Below, in pieces: positions 60,182-64,000 of a DNA stretch of 64,000 nucleotides. Source of the stretch: a bacterium (GTDB lineage Bacteria > Patescibacteria > Dojkabacteria > JAKAPS01 > JAJZLI01); contig JAJZWL010000001.1 of the NCBI GenBank assembly GCA_021846685.1, positions 1 to 64,000 of the forward strand, read 5' to 3'. Numbering within the stretch: position 1 is the first letter of the stretch; each line of letters begins with the position of its first letter. The position numbers and the translations under genes were made by a program. The notes under the pieces were generated by a model, which worked only from the letters and a program-made list of their open reading frames with translations, did not search any database and was not told the DNA's origin.

Positions 60182-61849
60182 TTATTCTTTAACAACTCTC
60201 AATACTTCTTCTATAGATGTTATCCCCTCTGTAGCTTTAGCAAGTCCATCTTCTATCATAAGACTCATTCCGTTTTCTTGTGCTATTTTTTGAATAATTT
60301 CTCCACTTTCTTTTTTTGTAATTAATTCTTTAATTTTGTCGTCTATTTCTAATATTTCATATATTCCGATTCTACCTTTATATCCATTATTACAATATTC
60401 ACATCCTACAGCTTTATAATATTTATTATTTTCTATTTTTTTATTAACTCCTTTTTTATTATATTGTTCATCTAAAATTTTCAAAGCTTTTGGATCCATT
60501 TTATATTCTTTCTTACATGTATTACATAATTTCCTAACTAATCTTTGTGCAATAACTACATTTAAAGTTGATGCAACTAAAAAGGATTCTACTTGCATAT
60601 CAATTAATCTCGGAATAGCTCCAGATGAATCATTTGTGTGAAGAGTAGACAAAACTAAATGCCCTGTCATTGCTGCATTTATAGCTATATCTGCAGTTTC
60701 ATTATCTCTAATTTCTCCTACCATTATGATATCCGGATCTTGTCTTAAAAAAGATCTTAGTCCTGTTGCAAAAGTTAATCCAATTCCAGTAGATACTTGA
60801 GTTTGATTTACTCTTGGCATAGTATACTCGATTGGATCTTCTACAGTATTTATATTTACTTCTGGAGTATTAATTTGAGATAGGATAGTGTATAAGGTTG
60901 TACTTTTCCCTGATCCCGTTGGTCCTGTAACAAGTATCATTCCGACAGTTCTTTTTATAGAATCTTTAATTACCTCTAAATCTCTATTTCTAAATCCTAA
61001 AGCTTCCAGATTATATGCTTTGGCATTATCTTCTAAAAGTCTGGCTACAATTACTTCTCCAAAATAAACAGGCATAGTAGAGACTCTAAAAGATATGTCT
61101 TGGTCATTTAGAGTTGTTTTAAATCTTCCATCCTGAGGTAGTCTATGCTCGTCAATTTTAAGATTAGATAAAATTTTTATTCTTGCCACTACTGCTTTAT
61201 GTATATCAAGTGAATACATAGCTTGATCATGTAATATTCCATCAATTCTGTATCTTATTATAGCCCTTTCTTCCAGTGGTTCTATATGTATATCAGAGGC
61301 CCCCATTGTTTTTGCATATTCCAAGATGGTATCTGTGATATTTATAATAGGAAGTGCATCTGCATCATTACCTTTAAGGCCCTTTGTAGCTTTTTCATTT
61401 TTTTCTATAATATTTTTTAGTTCTTCTTTTATAGAAGTTTTATACATTTTTAATCCTTCAAAAAAGGATAATTCAGTTATGAAATATGGATCAACCATAT
61501 ATCCTGTTCCTTTTTTAACAAATTCTATAGTATTTATATCTCTAGGGTTTGTCATTCCAATTTTTAAGGTGGATTCAGTTCTGTCAAATGCTATAATTTT
61601 TTTTTCAATAGCAATTTTTTCCGGGAGTATTTTTACTATGTCTGCATCTATAGTTTTATGTATTAGAGAGATATGGGGGATCGAATATTCTTTTGTAACT
61701 AATTCTCCTAGTTGATCTTCTGTAATAATACTTCTTCCTATTACCAACTCTTCTATTGAACTAGAAATTTGTTTAGCTTTATCTTCTAATTTTTCATACT
61801 CCTCACTAGTTATATAGTTATTTTTTATTAATAAATCTTTTATATCCAT
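60182..61849 (-). CDS. pilB: Type IV pilus extension ATPase PilB
   Basis: This 555-residue GspE-family hexameric ATPase powers pilus extension. It has an N-terminal MshEN domain, Asp box and Walker A GPTGSGKSTT near residue 305, Walker B PDIIMVGEIRDNETA near 368, and a zinc-binding four-Cys motif (CNTCKK near 445, CEYCNNGYKGR near 479). PilT was not found in the window. Its ATG shares one base with the stop of the upstream solute-binding-like gene. Confidence 0.95.
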   Translation of the reverse strand: MDIKDLLIKNNYITSEEYEKLEDKAKQISSSIEELVIGRSIITEDQLGELVTKEYSIPHISLIHKTIDADIVKILPEKIAIEKKIIAFDRTESTLKIGMTNPRDINTIEFVKKGTGYMVDPYFITELSFFEGLKMYKTSIKEELKNIIEKNEKATKGLKGNDADALPIINITDTILEYAKTMGASDIHIEPLEERAIIRYRIDGILHDQAMYSLDIHKAVVARIKILSNLKIDEHRLPQDGRFKTTLNDQDISFRVSTMPVYFGEVIVARLLEDNAKAYNLEALGFRNRDLEVIKDSIKRTVGMILVTGPTGSGKSTTLYTILSQINTPEVNINTVEDPIEYTMPRVNQTQVSTGIGLTFATGLRSFLRQDPDIIMVGEIRDNETADIAINAAMTGHLVLSTLHTNDSSGAIPRLIDMQVESFLVASTLNVVIAQRLVRKLCNTCKKEYKMDPKALKILDEQYNKKGVNKKIENNKYYKAVGCEYCNNGYKGRIGIYEILEIDDKIKELITKKESGEIIQKIAQENGMSLMIEDGLAKATEGITSIEEVLRVVKE

Positions 61850-63333
61850 TATTCGTTAGGAGGTACAGAATAATTTCCATTTGTAATCTGTATTAACATT
61901 GAGTATATTTTACTTTGCGCTTCTTTCAATGTTATTTTTCCATTTATAACATTTTCAAATATATTTGCAGTTTTTCTATAATCTCCCATAGCCCAAGTTT
62001 TTGAGCTCGGAGCCATTTGTACAAATGGAGACATATATTTATATTTACTAGCAAGACTAGCCATGTCTACTCTAGGAAATACTTCTCCCAGAACTTCGCC
62101 ATTTTGAATTTCACTATTATATAATTGTAGTAATACATTCCTGGAATCTAAGTAACGTATAAATTTCCATGCAGCAGTAGGATTTTTAGAATATTTTGTT
62201 ACTGCTCGTCCAAAATATAACGATAAATTCACAGTATTTCCAGGTATTTGAGGAGGCATCACAATCCCTAAATTTAGATTAGGATTTAACTTTAAAATAT
62301 TTTGTACTTCCCAAGAAGGTTCAAATACCATAGCAACAGAACCTCCTGCAAATGCAGATATTGAATTTGGAAATGTTGCTCCCCATTGATCTTCTTGTGC
62401 GATTTTATTATATATATTCAAAGCTTCTTGACCATTTTGACCATTTGCAAAAGTTACTGCATTTCCTGAAATCATTTTTGTCTTATTTAAGAACATAAGA
62501 TAAGTAAGTATATTATATGAGTTATTTATATTAGATGTATTAGTTCCAATATCAATTGCTGCTTGGGTAACATTTCCTGCACTATTTTTTACTACTAATT
62601 TTGGAATTTGAGATATAAATGTATTTATATTTGAAGAAGGAGCAGTTAATCCTGCTTTTTGAAATTCTGTTTTATTATAAAATAAAGCAAGTCCGTCATA
62701 GTTTGAAGGAAGAGCATAAACATTATTTCCAGATGTAAAATCTGAAACAGCTGTACTGTAAAATAGGTTTTGAAATTGTAATTTTGTTATTACAGATGCT
62801 GGTGCAGGGGAAAGGAATTTTTGATATATAGGTATATATGTGTTTCCTACAGAAACTATATCAGGCTCATTTACTCCAGAAGAAAGTTTATTAAAAAGAG
62901 AACTTTCATAATATGTAGAGGGAACTTGTTGATATACTATTTTTACGTTAGGGTTTAATTTTTCATATTCTTTTATAACTGGAGTATAAACACTACCCGG
63001 TTGCCTGATTCCCCACATAGTTAGAGTTATTAATTTTGATTTATTTGGTTTATAAAACTCAGTAAAATAAATTATGGTTATGCCTATTATAAGTATTAAT
63101 ATTACTGATCCTATAGTCCAGTATATTAATCTTTGTTTCTTTTTTCTGATTTCATTTATTTCTACAAAAGCATTATTGGAGATTGCATTCTGAGAATTGC
63201 TGGCATTATTATTATTATTTGAATTAGAGTTCTTATTATTTATATCAGTATCATATCTGTCAGGAGAAGCATTTTCTGTACCTAAGTTAGTATTAGGATC
63301 TTGGCTATTTATATTTTGATTATTATCTTGCAT
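61849..63333 (-). CDS. Membrane-anchored extracellular solute-binding-like protein
   Basis: This 494-residue protein has an Asn/Ser/Asp-rich N-terminal region and one TM helix at about residues 72-93. A family 1 solute-binding fold follows (LITLTMWGIRQPGSVYTPVI, DIVSVGNTY, GGSVAMVFEPSWEV). Such proteins bind sugars for ABC importers, but no permease or ATPase of an importer is seen here, and it has a TM anchor rather than a lipobox. It lies between galU and pilB in one operon. A role in sensing or adhesion is possible. Confidence 0.8.
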   Translation of the reverse strand: MQDNNQNINSQDPNTNLGTENASPDRYDTDINNKNSNSNNNNNASNSQNAISNNAFVEINEIRKKKQRLIYWTIGSVILILIIGITIIYFTEFYKPNKSKLITLTMWGIRQPGSVYTPVIKEYEKLNPNVKIVYQQVPSTYYESSLFNKLSSGVNEPDIVSVGNTYIPIYQKFLSPAPASVITKLQFQNLFYSTAVSDFTSGNNVYALPSNYDGLALFYNKTEFQKAGLTAPSSNINTFISQIPKLVVKNSAGNVTQAAIDIGTNTSNINNSYNILTYLMFLNKTKMISGNAVTFANGQNGQEALNIYNKIAQEDQWGATFPNSISAFAGGSVAMVFEPSWEVQNILKLNPNLNLGIVMPPQIPGNTVNLSLYFGRAVTKYSKNPTAAWKFIRYLDSRNVLLQLYNSEIQNGEVLGEVFPRVDMASLASKYKYMSPFVQMAPSSKTWAMGDYRKTANIFENVINGKITLKEAQSKIYSMLIQITNGNYSVPPNE

Positions 63334-64000
63334 TATCTATTATTAACATAATCTTTGATCTCAGTCCATAGTACTGGATCATCTTTGGCATATTCAAGTG
63401 TTGTTTTTAAAAAATTCAAAGGATCTCCTGTGGTTAACCATTTTCCTTGAATTTTTGTAGCTAGGACTTTGTCTGTATGTGTTAATTTTGAGATAGCATC
63501 AATAAGCCATAGTTCATTATTTTTACCTAGTTCTTTCTTGCTTAATTCCGATATAACATCTTGATTCAATATATATCTTCCAAAAGAAGCTAAATTTGAT
63601 TTTGCATTTTCTATCTTAGGTTTTTCAATTACATTATTAACAGTAATCCCATCTTTTTTTAATTCTACATTACTATATTTATTAACTTCAGTATGTTCAA
63701 TTTCTTGTGTTGCAAGAATAACTTTTCCTGGGTGTGTATATGAAAAATCTATTAATTGTTTTGTTGCAGGAATAGTTGCTTTTACAATATCATCTCCAAA
63801 CATATATACAAAATTCTCTTCATCTTTTATTAAATTTTGAGCAACTAAAAGTGGAGTTCCATTTCCATAAGGAAGATGTTTTTTTTGTCTGACATATATA
63901 TAGTTAGCTCTTTTGGGCAGCTCTTTCAGCTCTTTTAATATATCTGTTTTTCCATTTTCTCCTAAATATACTTCTAAGTCGATATTATTATCAAAGTGAC
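63333..64000 (-). CDS. galU: UTP-glucose-1-phosphate uridylyltransferase, 5' end outside window
   Basis: The open frame continues past the window end, so this is the C-terminal ~220 residues. It reads VRQKKHLPYGNGTPLLVAQ, then YMFGDDIV (the GDD-type metal site) and VNNVIEKPKIENAKSNLASF, ending with GKWLTTGDPLNFLKTTLEYA, all typical of GalU. The enzyme makes UDP-glucose for surface glycans. It overlaps the solute-binding-like gene by 1 nt. Confidence 0.9.
   Translation of the reverse strand, partial: HFDNNIDLEVYLGENGKTDILKELKELPKRANYIYVRQKKHLPYGNGTPLLVAQNLIKDEENFVYMFGDDIVKATIPATKQLIDFSYTHPGKVILATQEIEHTEVNKYSNVELKKDGITVNNVIEKPKIENAKSNLASFGRYILNQDVISELSKKELGKNNELWLIDAISKLTHTDKVLATKIQGKWLTTGDPLNFLKTTLEYAKDDPVLWTEIKDYVNNR

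Noticed and set aside
1..64000. Possible UGA-to-Gly/Trp recoding, as in some related lineages
   Set aside because: TGA closes several well-bounded genes at their family ends (dnaK, the zeta-like kinase, the SLT-like gene), and conserved Trp and Gly sites use TGG and GGN.
1..64000. CRISPR array
   Set aside because: No set of regularly spaced 20-40 bp repeats was seen; the only strong direct repeats are the two IS-flanking copies and a short promoter duplication.

Overview
The window is AT-rich single-contig DNA with short intergenic gaps, many overlapping genes and a reduced, streamlined gene style. It carries a dnaA-dnaN replication-origin region, a monoderm-type type IV pilus set, short versions of several housekeeping proteins (ValRS, HrcA), a DUF4012-like envelope protein and many secreted low-complexity proteins. 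Together these suggest a member of the Candidate Phyla Radiation (Patescibacteria). The phylum cannot be assigned from this sequence alone. TGA is used as a normal stop (for example dnaK and the zeta-like gene) and TGG encodes Trp, so the code looks standard.

Layout. 1-6.3 kb: a zeta-toxin-like kinase, a polysaccharide ABC exporter, a family 2 glycosyltransferase and secreted/membrane hypotheticals. 6.3-9.9 kb: valS, the L25 gene and a broken MNT/HEPN toxin-antitoxin locus. 10-22 kb (minus strand): one long operon of eight genes that looks like a type IV secretion or conjugation-like envelope machine. It has a VirB6/TrbL-like channel protein, a 1559-residue glycine-zipper membrane protein, an NlpC/P60 hydrolase, a lytic-transglycosylase-like protein and several single-TM proteins, with no ATPase nearby. 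22-24.3 kb: trmD, trxA and two type IV pilins. 24.3-27.2 kb: dnaA, probable oriC and dnaN. 27.2-30.8 kb: an AAA/DUF4143 ATPase, a decayed IS remnant and an intact IS1634-like element flanked by perfect 126-bp direct repeats. 30.8-35 kb: a DciA-like gene, a zinc-ribbon protein, a WecA/TagO-like transferase and an SDR-TM-DUF4012-like fusion.

35-38.5 kb: hrcA-grpE-dnaK under a promoter with a CIRCE-like site. 39.5-45.6 kb: a pentose-phosphate block (cyclase-family hydrolase, gnd, tal, rpiB, rpe; then pgi-zwf on the other strand). It lacks a recognisable 6-phosphogluconolactonase. 45.7-47.3 kb: two unknown proteins. 47.4-48.8 kb: rpmH-rnpA-yidC, here about 22 kb from dnaA. 49-64 kb: an orphan RHH antitoxin, rsmA and a type IV pilus operon (pilO-like, pilM-pilN fusion, minor pilins, pilC), a GGDEF protein overlapping a type II NADH dehydrogenase, a second DUF4143 ATPase, then galU, a solute-binding-like protein and pilB.

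A genome-wide theme is visible. Many genes have a -10 element, often the extended TGn-TATAAT form, placed 6-8 nt before the ATG, which predicts leaderless mRNAs. Many operon-internal genes start at an A-rich AAATTATG context with no Shine-Dalgarno. The major pilin is the clear exception, with a strong Shine-Dalgarno and an intrinsic terminator. No tRNA, rRNA or CRISPR array was recognised.
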